64,000 nt of DNA from JBBRWO01 sp964388455. GTDB lineage: Bacteria > Actinomycetota > Coriobacteriia > Anaerosomatales > JAAXUF01. A program made the position numbers and the translations under genes. The notes beneath the pieces are model-generated. The model searched no databases. It was not told the DNA's origin and worked only from the letters and a program-made list of their open reading frames with translations. This document shows positions 53,083-60,749 of this stretch, one piece after another. Positions within the stretch are counted from its first letter, which is position 1. The number at the start of each line of letters is the position of its first letter. The stretch is taken from contig CAYMAN010000008.1 in assembly GCA_964388455.1 (NCBI GenBank), positions 16,272 to 80,271 of the forward strand. The letters run 5' to 3'.

Positions 53083-54173
53083 GAGATGGATCGTTGCGTG
53101 TGCTAGCGCTGACAACAGCCGCTCAGAGTGAGCCCTGCAGCAGATTGCGGGTCTATCAGCACGCTGCGGCGCTGGAAGCGGACGGGACGACGTTGACGGT
53201 CGCGCCGTTCATGAACGAGGCACTCTATCACCGCAAGAATCGACGTGGTGCGACGGCCACGATCGTCAAGGCCACTCTTCTCCTCCTGTGCGTCATACGA
53301 CGACTGGCCATGGTCTTGGTCATGCATCGCTACGACATACTACTGGTGCAAAAGGAGGCCTTTCCGTGGGGCGGGCCCTGGATTGAGCGACTCGCCAAAC
53401 GCCGAGGGCTTGGACTGGTATTCGATATTGATGACGGGGTCTTTCTTCAGCACGCCATGTCGGGGGGATGGAGGCGAATCTGGTGGGACGCCGACCGTGT
53501 CCCGACACTTATGTCCATGTCGGACCTAGTTGTTGTTGGGAGTGCCGCGCTTGCGGAGTACGCGCGCGAACACAGTGCGAACGTAGTTGTGCTGGGGACT
53601 TCGGTCCCCGACCGCTACTTCGGTATTGCGGCCAACACCGACCTGTCGGATACGGTTCGCTTGGGCTGGATCGGAACTCAGACAAACCTGCATTATCTGC
53701 TGGATTTGTCTGATGTGTTTCGCCGGGTGTACGCCATGTGCCCATTCGAGCTGTGGGTGGTTGGCGGCCCGAACGTGGCCGACTTGGCGATCGAGGGGGT
53801 ACCTGTAGTTACACGGTTATGGAGCGAGCACTCCGAGCGTGAGTGTCTAGACCGGATTGATATCGGACTCATGCCCCTGCCCGATGACGAATGGACCCGA
53901 TTCAAGTGTGGCTACAAGTTGATTCAGTACATGGCTGCCGGCAAAGTCGGAGTCGCGTCTCCTGTGGGAGAGAATCAGAACTTGGTTGTCCACGGCGTGA
54001 CGGGAATGCTGTGCGGCGGAGAGGATGAGTGGGTTGATTCACTAGTCGAACTGATTCGTGACACTGGACTCCGCAGCCGAATTGGCGCCGCTGGTCGCGC
54101 GAGTGTCGAACGTTTCAGGGCTTCGGCGGTTGGTCGCGAGTTAGCACACGCTATCTCCGGCGCTGTCCAGTAG
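53070..54173 (+). CDS. Glycosyltransferase family 4-like
   Basis: 367 residues; GTG 53070 overlaps the preceding gene by 13 bases with GGGGAG just upstream; TTG 53079 is an alternative. The middle has LGLVFDIDDGVFLQH, a DxDD motif found in this GT group, and the C-terminus has GYKLIQYMAAGKVGVASPVG, matching the nucleotide-sugar half of GT-B enzymes. Last gene of the operon. Donor unknown. Confidence 0.8.
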   Translation: MDILRDGSLRVLALTTAAQSEPCSRLRVYQHAAALEADGTTLTVAPFMNEALYHRKNRRGATATIVKATLLLLCVIRRLAMVLVMHRYDILLVQKEAFPWGGPWIERLAKRRGLGLVFDIDDGVFLQHAMSGGWRRIWWDADRVPTLMSMSDLVVVGSAALAEYAREHSANVVVLGTSVPDRYFGIAANTDLSDTVRLGWIGTQTNLHYLLDLSDVFRRVYAMCPFELWVVGGPNVADLAIEGVPVVTRLWSEHSERECLDRIDIGLMPLPDDEWTRFKCGYKLIQYMAAGKVGVASPVGENQNLVVHGVTGMLCGGEDEWVDSLVELIRDTGLRSRIGAAGRASVERFRASAVGRELAHAISGAVQ

Positions 54174-54207
54174 CACCGTGGGAGATGGGCTGCAAGTGAA
54201 TTGAGAT

Positions 54208-54239
54208 CAGCTCGTCGGCCTAATCCGATTAGTGAGCTG
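54208..54239 (+). repeat. Nested inverted repeat between operons
   Basis: Outer arms CAGCTC / GAGCTG and inner arms CTAATC / GATTAG around a single C. The inner dyad is too tight for a good RNA loop, so an operator is as likely as a terminator. It lies 35 bases after a glycosyltransferase stop and about 70 bases before an extended -10. Confidence 0.5.
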
Positions 54240-54276
54240 CGGTGACGTCTCGGTGGCAGCGCGCGGGTCTCAGCCG

Positions 54277-54285
54277 TGGTACGCT
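54277..54285 (+). promoter_or_regulatory. Extended -10 promoter of the secreted glycosidase-like gene
   Basis: TGG-TACGCT, 66 bases before the ATG at 54343. Confidence 0.45.
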
Positions 54286-54342
54286 GCAACGTGATTGCGC
54301 GTCCAACAGGCGCCATCAAGATTCAAGGAAGAGGCGAATCGT

Positions 54343-57012
54343 ATGACAGTGAGGTACGAGGTTTCTGCGGCCACAGCACTACTGTCCGGCGAAGGTACCC
54401 GCGTCCGGGTCGTGGCAGCTCAGCTGAAGTACCGCGCAGCCGTCGTATTGGCGGGCACCCTCCTCATGGCGCTAGTCCTGCCTCTTGCAGCGGCGCAGGC
54501 GCTTGTGTCCGGACAGCCGCTCAGCTCTGGATTCCCGCGACTCGGGGTGCAGTGGCCTGACCCGACTGCTCAGTCCTTGGACGCGATCGCCCAGTACGAC
54601 TACATCCTGCTCCAGCCGGTCTTTCGCGGCTATGTGTCGGAGTTGAAGGCAAGGAATCCGGATGCCGTGATCATGACCTCGACCAACCCCTGTGAAATCG
54701 GGCTCGATACCTCGACGAGTCCCTCACCCGGGGCGAATGCGATGATCTCGCGGGTGCCCAACGCCTGGATACAGACGCAGTTGGGATCGAACCTCAGCGC
54801 GGCCGTAGACGCGGACGACACAGTCTTCGAACTGCCCATGCCGAGCCGATTCCGTGTCAACGACGTGCTCGTCGTGGAGGACGAACTCGCCAAGGTCCTC
54901 TCGGTTGGCTCGACTTCAATCACGGTTCAGCGGGGGCTACTTCCCGCCCGTTCGCCGGCAGCAGTTCATGCGGCGGGTACGCGCGTCGCCCCCGTTGTGG
55001 TCTTCTGGCCGGGTTCCGTCGTGATGGACCTTAGTGACAAGTGCCCCAAGGCTCGGGGCGTAGGCTCCTTCCAAGACGAGACCTGGGGGGAATACAATGC
55101 GCGCGTCGGTGCGCAGCTCTTGGGAACCGCTGATTGGGACGGTGTCTTTATTGACAGGGCCGACGCAACTCCTTCAATGGTTGTCGGCGGACCCTTCGCG
55201 CGGTCAATCGACTACAAGAGGGACAATGCGACTACCCCCAGTGATTACGCGGCGCTCGATGCATCCTGGAAGGCGAATCTATTTACCTACGAATCTTCGA
55301 TTAGGGGTGCCGCTGGTTCGAAGATAATCCTTACAAACAACGCGTATCCGAACTTCAGCTTGCTCAACGGGATGATATTTGAGGCGACTCCTCGGTTCTC
55401 GTGGAACGCACCCACATGGACCGACCGGGTGTTCGGCACGCGGTCATTTGTGGACAGGTCGTATTCAGATTGGACCGCGAGGGCTCAGCAGCCGAATTTC
55501 ACAACGATCCAGACGTTTGAGAGCGAGTTGACCCCGGTCAACGGTGGCTCACGTTTCGTCTGGCCTGCGGACGCGAAGCCCAACTATCGGAAGATGAGAT
55601 TCGGTCTGGGCACGGCGCTTCTGAAGAACGGGTTTTTCAACTATGGGGCCAGCACCGCTGGTCACGCGGCGGGTGGGCTCTTCTGGTTTGACGAATTCGA
55701 CAACAACGGGGCAGGCCGCGGATATCTGGGCGCTCCGACCGGTGTGGCAACTGAGGCTCCGCCACTGACAACGCGCGACTTGGTTTCTGGCGACGGGTCC
55801 TTCTCATCTCGCTCGCAGCTCGACAAGTGGCGCATATACGCTCCATATGGTTACAAGATCTCCAAGGCCACAAGTGGTGGTACGGCCGGCCTCGCGATAA
55901 CTGCGGCGAGGGGTGGGACGGATAACGCGACCTTCTATCACGATGTGTCTGTCAAGGCCGGGCAGGTCTATACCCTCAGCTTCAGGGCCAGGGCAAGCAA
56001 GAGCCTCTGGATCCGGGAGCGGGTTTCGGACAAGGCGTATCCATCGACTACCGTCTCGGACTTCATTCCTCTTAACCTCGGGACGTCATGGAAGCGCTAC
56101 GAGATGTCTTTCGTCTCCAAGAAGACATATGATCACGCAGTGCTCGCCTTCGGCATCGGCGAGAAGCCTGCGACAATATGGTTTGATGACGTGAAGCTCC
56201 AGAGTGGCGCCCGTCTGAACGCGTATTCCCGCCAGTTCCAGCACGGCAAGGTTCTCGTGAATGCCAACGTGTATCCGGCGACCATGCCGCTCGGTGGAGT
56301 CTACCGGAAGATTAACGGTGACGAGGACCCGGCTATCAACAACGGTGCGTACGTCTCATCCGTTGTACTCGGAGCCCAAGACGGTCTCGTCCTTCTCAAG
56401 ACACCCACACTGACCGTTCCCAGTGATAGCATTCTGGCCTACGGAAGCGGTACCAGCGTCTCAGGTTCGCTCAAGTCGACGGCGGGCGCGATGCTTCCTG
56501 GGCGCAAGATCGTGTTGAGGTCGTCACTCGATGGCAGGACGTGGCGGGATGTCGCGGTGACGACGACAACGGTAAGCGGGACGTATTCCTTCCCTGTGCG
56601 GCCGACTCGCAGCACCTTCTACATGAGCCGGTTCTACGGCGATGGTGTCAATCTCGAGGGCTTTAGCCGCGTGCTGCGCGTGAAGGTCAAGGTTCGTGTA
56701 AGCAATCCTTCGGCTGCGTCCACGATGTCGCGCACCAAGTCATACACTGTTAAGGGAACAATCAGCCCGCGTCACTCGTCGGGCAGCCACCCAGTGCGTA
56801 TCTACAAGTACCGTCTCGTATCTGGGCGCTGGAAGAGCTACGGCTACACGACCGCGACCGCCTCCAACTACTCAAGTACCACGACGTCGAAACTCTCGGC
56901 TTCCGTGCGGCTTAAGTACACCGGTAAGTGGCGGCTTCGCGCGTACCACCCCGAGGACACCTCGCACGCGGCCACGTGGTCGAGTGGCTACGACTACGTC
57001 AAGGTGTATTAG
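54343..57012 (+). CDS. Secreted putative glycoside hydrolase with CBM-like and beta-rich C-terminal domains
   Basis: 889 residues. ATG 54343 has AAGGAAGAGG upstream. One hydrophobic segment at about 34-57 (AVVLAGTLLMALVLPLAAA) acts as a signal or anchor. The N-terminal half looks like a TIM-barrel of the hypothetical glycosyl hydrolase GHL15 type: FPRLGVQWPD, YDYILLQPVF, and DWDGVFIDRAD (about 264-274) with a likely catalytic Asp. A CBM_4_9-like beta domain spans about 500-625 (VKAGQVYTLSFRARASKS and KPATIWFDDVKLQSG). The last about 190 residues hold two Ig-like or SpaA-like units. Substrate is unknown; trimming of the locus polysaccharide, as with PslG or PelA elsewhere, is an inference. Confidence 0.7.
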   Translation: MTVRYEVSAATALLSGEGTRVRVVAAQLKYRAAVVLAGTLLMALVLPLAAAQALVSGQPLSSGFPRLGVQWPDPTAQSLDAIAQYDYILLQPVFRGYVSELKARNPDAVIMTSTNPCEIGLDTSTSPSPGANAMISRVPNAWIQTQLGSNLSAAVDADDTVFELPMPSRFRVNDVLVVEDELAKVLSVGSTSITVQRGLLPARSPAAVHAAGTRVAPVVVFWPGSVVMDLSDKCPKARGVGSFQDETWGEYNARVGAQLLGTADWDGVFIDRADATPSMVVGGPFARSIDYKRDNATTPSDYAALDASWKANLFTYESSIRGAAGSKIILTNNAYPNFSLLNGMIFEATPRFSWNAPTWTDRVFGTRSFVDRSYSDWTARAQQPNFTTIQTFESELTPVNGGSRFVWPADAKPNYRKMRFGLGTALLKNGFFNYGASTAGHAAGGLFWFDEFDNNGAGRGYLGAPTGVATEAPPLTTRDLVSGDGSFSSRSQLDKWRIYAPYGYKISKATSGGTAGLAITAARGGTDNATFYHDVSVKAGQVYTLSFRARASKSLWIRERVSDKAYPSTTVSDFIPLNLGTSWKRYEMSFVSKKTYDHAVLAFGIGEKPATIWFDDVKLQSGARLNAYSRQFQHGKVLVNANVYPATMPLGGVYRKINGDEDPAINNGAYVSSVVLGAQDGLVLLKTPTLTVPSDSILAYGSGTSVSGSLKSTAGAMLPGRKIVLRSSLDGRTWRDVAVTTTTVSGTYSFPVRPTRSTFYMSRFYGDGVNLEGFSRVLRVKVKVRVSNPSAASTMSRTKSYTVKGTISPRHSSGSHPVRIYKYRLVSGRWKSYGYTTATASNYSSTTTSKLSASVRLKYTGKWRLRAYHPEDTSHAATWSSGYDYVKVY

Positions 57013-57381
57013 AAGCGAGTCCCTCAGCATCAGGACATCACGCCGCGTATTCGGGCTGAGTTCGTCGCTCTGCGCCGCGTGCTCTGGAGCACGACATGCC
57101 GACGTGTCGCTTCCTTAGCTGACGGAGCTCGTGGTGCAAGAGGCCCCTCAGCATGCGTAGCGAGGTCGAGAACCGCAACCGTATGGCCGCCGAGTCAATG
57201 CGGAGTTGCCGGCCGACGAGGGCAATGTACTGATGGCGCGCGACCACCAGACCTCCCTGTGCCGCGATGGAGCTAGCTATCGCTTCGATGCGTGGTCCCC
57301 GTTCCAAGCGTCGAGGTCTACCCTGCAGCCTCCGAAGAACAGATACCATAGTGTCCTCGCGACTGACGATTTGGGGGTCTC
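57013..57381 (+). other. 369-base gap with a weak minus-strand reading frame
   Basis: No convincing gene is present. A 103-residue minus-strand frame (57038-57349) has partly GC-rich third positions and a plausible helical stretch (LRMLRGLLHHELRQLRK), but no ribosome site and no recognisable family. It could be a gene remnant. The ATG of that frame overlaps the -10 element of rmlA. Confidence 0.35.
57344..57349 (+). promoter_or_regulatory. -10 element of the rml operon
   Basis: TACCAT, 32 bases before the rmlA ATG; no TG extension. Confidence 0.4.
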
Positions 57382-58257
57382 ATGAAGGGCATCATTCTAG
57401 CAGGGGGTGCGGGTACACGCCTTCACCCAATCACGCACGGCACGTCCAAGCAGCTTCTTCCCATCTACGACAAGCCGATGGTCTACTACCCGCTGTCGAT
57501 TCTCATGCTCGCCGGTATTCGCGAGATTCTTCTGATTTCGACGCCGGTCGATCTCCCGTCCTTCGAACGCATGCTCGGTGACGGCTCTCAGTGGGGGATA
57601 TCGCTGAGCTATGCCGAGCAGCCGCGCCCGGAGGGCTTGGCCCAGGCGTTCGTTCTCGGTAAAGAGTTTCTTGCGGGCGGCCCCGGATGCTTGGTGCTCG
57701 GTGACAACATCTTCTACGGCACAGGTTTGTCCGGGATGCTGCGCGGCGCGCGTGGACAGGCAGAGTCAGGTGGCGCCGTCGTATTCGGCTACAAAGTTAA
57801 CGATCCCGAACGGTATGGCGTGATCGAGTTTGACGAGGCGGGGACTGTGCTCTCGATTGAAGAGAAGCCAGCAAGTCCTCGATCTGACTATGCGGTAACC
57901 GGACTCTACTTCTACGATGAGCGGGTCTGCGATCTAGCTGCGGGAGTCACCCCTTCTGATCGCGGCGAGCTGGAGATCACTGCGCTCAATAATCTCTACC
58001 TTGATGACGGATCGTTGAGCGTTCAGCTCATGGGTCGGGGTATGGCGTGGCTCGACACCGGAACCCCGGAGTCCCTGCTCGAGGCCGGTACGTTTGTGCA
58101 GACCATTGAGAAGCGACAAGGTCTCAAGGTCGCGTGCCTTGAGGAGGTCGCTTACCGCATGGGATTCATCGGAGCGGAAGAGCTGAAGGCCGCCGCCGAG
58201 GGGACTACTTCGCAGTACTACCAGTACCTGTTCCAGATACTTGAGGAGTCATCATGA
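57382..58257 (+). CDS. rmlA: Glucose-1-phosphate thymidylyltransferase
   Basis: 291 residues starting MKGIILAGGAGTRLHPITHG, the nucleotidyltransferase signature, followed by SKQLLPIYDKPMVYYPLS and the metal-site segment LVLGDNIFYG. Length and motifs match RmlA/RfbA. It makes dTDP-glucose from dTTP and glucose-1-phosphate, the first step to dTDP-L-rhamnose. First gene of the operon rmlA-C-B-D, with each gene overlapping the next by 4 to 17 bases. Confidence 0.95.
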   Translation: MKGIILAGGAGTRLHPITHGTSKQLLPIYDKPMVYYPLSILMLAGIREILLISTPVDLPSFERMLGDGSQWGISLSYAEQPRPEGLAQAFVLGKEFLAGGPGCLVLGDNIFYGTGLSGMLRGARGQAESGGAVVFGYKVNDPERYGVIEFDEAGTVLSIEEKPASPRSDYAVTGLYFYDERVCDLAAGVTPSDRGELEITALNNLYLDDGSLSVQLMGRGMAWLDTGTPESLLEAGTFVQTIEKRQGLKVACLEEVAYRMGFIGAEELKAAAEGTTSQYYQYLFQILEESS

Positions 58258-58709
58258 TTGAAGGCGTCAAGCTCAAGAATCTCAAAGTGTTCCCCGACGA
58301 GCGCGGTCTGCTCATGGAGATGTTTCGTAGCGACGACCCTGACTTCCAGAAGTTCGGCCAAGTCTACGTGACCATGGTCTACCCGGGCGTGGTCAAGGCG
58401 TGGCACTACCACAAGCTGCAGATCGACCACTTCGTCTGCGTGGGAGGCATGGCCAAAGTCGTGCTGCACGACACGCGCGAAGGATCGGCCACCAAGGGCG
58501 AGACCAACGAGTTCGTCATCGGCTGGCAGCGCCAGCGCATGGTAATCATCCCGCCAGGCGTCTACCACGGCTTCACGCCGGTCGGCACGGAACCGGCCTT
58601 TATCGTCAACGTGCCAACAGAGCTCTACAACTACGACGAGCCCGATGAACACCGCCTGCCCGCCGACGACGCGTCGATCGGCTACGACTGGAGCGTGAAG
58701 AACGGATGA
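58254..58709 (+). CDS. rmlC: dTDP-4-dehydrorhamnose 3,5-epimerase-like protein, short divergent form
   Basis: 151 residues against about 180 for classical RmlC. Cupin fold: FPDERGLLMEMFR, the His-containing strand AWHYHKLQIDHF, GVYHGFTPVG, and the family C-terminus YNYDEPDEHRLP with IGYDW. The classical RGLHYQ motif is replaced by KAWHYHK, so active-site details differ. It overlaps rmlA (ATGA) and rmlB. Position in the operon makes 3,5-epimerisation likely; a single 3-epimerase is an alternative. Confidence 0.8.
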   Translation: MIEGVKLKNLKVFPDERGLLMEMFRSDDPDFQKFGQVYVTMVYPGVVKAWHYHKLQIDHFVCVGGMAKVVLHDTREGSATKGETNEFVIGWQRQRMVIIPPGVYHGFTPVGTEPAFIVNVPTELYNYDEPDEHRLPADDASIGYDWSVKNG

Positions 58710-59728
58710 GGCTTCTTGTCTGCGGCGGTGCCGGGTTCATCGGCAGCGCCTTCGTGCGTCGCATGCTCGATAAGCATCGGGACTGGGAGATGGTCTGTCT
58801 CGACAAGCTGACTTACGCCGGCAACCTCGACAACCTGCTGCCCGTCGCTGAGAACCCGCGCTACAGCTTCGTGCGCGCCGACATCGGCGACCGCGCGGCC
58901 GTCGACGCAGCGATCGACGCTGCTGGTGGCGTAGATGCGATAGTGAACTTCGCCGCCGAGACGCATGTGGACCGCTCCATCGCGGAGCCCGAGGCGTTCC
59001 TGCACACCGACATTCTGGGTACGCACACGCTGCTCGAGGTGGTGCGCGAACGTGGCATCAGCCGCATGGTGCAGGTCTCGACCGACGAGGTCTACGGCTC
59101 CATCGACGAGGGCAGCTTCTGCGAGACCGACCACGTGCGCCCGTCGAGCCCGTATTCGGCGAGCAAGGCCGGGGGAGACCTGCAGGTGCTGGCGTACTTC
59201 ACCACCTATGGCACGCCCGTGATCATCACGCGCGGGTCCAACACATACGGACCCTACCAGTATCCCGAGAAGCTTATCCCGCTGTTCGTGACCAACGCGC
59301 TTGAGGGCGGCAACTTGCCGCTCTACGGTGACGGCCTCAACGTTCGGGACTGGTTGCACGTCGATGACCACGCGGACGGCATAGAAGCCGCGCTCTTGCA
59401 CGGCACGCCCGGCGAGGTCTACAACATCGGCGGCGGCAACGAGCGCACCAACCGCGAGATCACCACGATCATCTTGGACGAACTCCACCTGGATTGGGAC
59501 GCGACCGTCCAGCCCGTCACCGACCGTCCCGGTCACGACCGCCGCTACTCAATCAGCTGCGCCAAGGCCACCGAGCAGCTGGGTTGGCAGCCGACCGTCG
59601 AGTTCGAGGCCGGCCTGCGCCAGACAATCGCCTGGTATCGCGACAACGAGTGGTGGTGGGGCAAGATCAAGCACCACACCGAGGAGTTCGCCGACTGGAC
59701 GAAGCGCTGGTATGACGAGCGAGCCTAG
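58706..59728 (+). CDS. rmlB: dTDP-glucose 4,6-dehydratase
   Basis: 340 residues starting MRLLVCGGAGFIGSAFVRRM. NAD motif GGAGFIGS, FAAETHVDRSI, the VSTDEVYGSI segment with catalytic Thr/Asp/Glu, and YSASKAGGD (YxxxK) define RmlB. It converts dTDP-glucose to the 4-keto-6-deoxy sugar. It overlaps rmlC by four bases and rmlD by 17 bases. Confidence 0.95.
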   Translation: MRLLVCGGAGFIGSAFVRRMLDKHRDWEMVCLDKLTYAGNLDNLLPVAENPRYSFVRADIGDRAAVDAAIDAAGGVDAIVNFAAETHVDRSIAEPEAFLHTDILGTHTLLEVVRERGISRMVQVSTDEVYGSIDEGSFCETDHVRPSSPYSASKAGGDLQVLAYFTTYGTPVIITRGSNTYGPYQYPEKLIPLFVTNALEGGNLPLYGDGLNVRDWLHVDDHADGIEAALLHGTPGEVYNIGGGNERTNREITTIILDELHLDWDATVQPVTDRPGHDRRYSISCAKATEQLGWQPTVEFEAGLRQTIAWYRDNEWWWGKIKHHTEEFADWTKRWYDERA

Positions 59729-60620
59729 CGCGTCTGCAGCGCCCGAGGTCCGACCGACCGCGTATCTCATCGCCGGCGCCGGCGGCATGCTGGGCACCGC
59801 GCTGCAGCGTGTGATGCGCGAGCGCGGCCTGCGCTTCGAGGCACCCGCGGAGCGCGAGCTCGACATCACCGACCCCGTCGCTGTCAGCTCGTGCGTCTCG
59901 GCGTTCGCGGCCTCGCTGGCGCCCGCCGAGCATGGCGTGCTCATCAACGCTGCCGCCTACACGAACGTCGAGGCCGCCGAGGAGCATGAGGACCTCGCTT
60001 TCCTGGTCAACGCTCAGGGCCCGGCCATCCTGGCGCGAGCCGCGCGCGAGCATGGCCTGGGGTTCGTGCACGTCTCGACCGACTTCGTGTTCGATGGCCG
60101 TAAGGTCGGCGCCTATACCGAGGACGACGACACCAACCCGCTCTCGGTCTACGGCACGTCGAAGCTCTCTGGCGAACTCGCGGTCGAGCAGGAGTATCCC
60201 GGTGCCGTCATCGTTCGCACCGCCTGGGTGTTCGGCCCCGGTGGCGTGAACTTCCCGGTCAAGATCCTCGAGGCGGCTAAGACGCGCCCTCAGCTCTCGG
60301 TCGTGACCGACGAGGTGGGATCGCCCACCTACACCGTCGACCTGGCCGCAGGTATCCTGGGTCTGGTCGACGCCGACGCGCACGGCCTGTACCACCTCGC
60401 GGGCGCCGGCTCCTGTTCGCGCTTCGAGCTGGCCGAGCATACTCTGGAAGTGGCCGGGCTCGACGCGATGATTGAACCTGTCATGAGCCGTGAGTTTCCT
60501 ACAAAGGCATCGCGTCCGTTGAACTCGGTGCTCGATTGCTCCAAGGCGGCTCGAATCGGCGTGACAATGCCGGACTGGCGTGACGCGACAAGGATGTTCG
60601 TGACGGAGGCAACGCAGTAA
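59712..60620 (+). CDS. rmlD: dTDP-4-dehydrorhamnose reductase
   Basis: 302 residues. An Ala/Pro/Glu-rich N-terminal extension (about 1-18) precedes the NADPH motif IAGAGGMLGTALQ. AAAYTNVEAAEEHED, VSTDFVFDG, and the YGTSKLSGE catalytic YxxxK stretch are typical of RmlD. It reduces the 4-keto sugar to dTDP-L-rhamnose. The start inside rmlB gives coupling; a later start is possible because the extension is not conserved. Confidence 0.93.
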   Translation: MTSEPSASAAPEVRPTAYLIAGAGGMLGTALQRVMRERGLRFEAPAERELDITDPVAVSSCVSAFAASLAPAEHGVLINAAAYTNVEAAEEHEDLAFLVNAQGPAILARAAREHGLGFVHVSTDFVFDGRKVGAYTEDDDTNPLSVYGTSKLSGELAVEQEYPGAVIVRTAWVFGPGGVNFPVKILEAAKTRPQLSVVTDEVGSPTYTVDLAAGILGLVDADAHGLYHLAGAGSCSRFELAEHTLEVAGLDAMIEPVMSREFPTKASRPLNSVLDCSKAARIGVTMPDWRDATRMFVTEATQ

Positions 60621-60670
60621 TTGGGTAGTTGGGTGGCGACCTCGTCGTCAGGCGGCCCCCTACCTTGATG

Positions 60671-60679
60671 TGAGACAAT
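60671..60679 (+). promoter_or_regulatory. Extended -10 promoter of mtnA
   Basis: TGA-GACAAT, 71 bases before the ATG at 60750. It supports a start downstream of the in-frame ATG at 60678, which the element overlaps. Confidence 0.4.
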
Positions 60680-60749
60680 GCGCGACGCGATTTCTGCACA
60701 GAAGCCCGATGATTCCGATCCAGTCCGCACACGACCCGGAGGCCCGCAC

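Noticed and set aside
57038..57349. 103-codon minus-strand frame before rmlA
   Set aside because: No ribosome site or recognisable family; start overlaps the rmlA -10. Kept only as a possible remnant in the gap entry.
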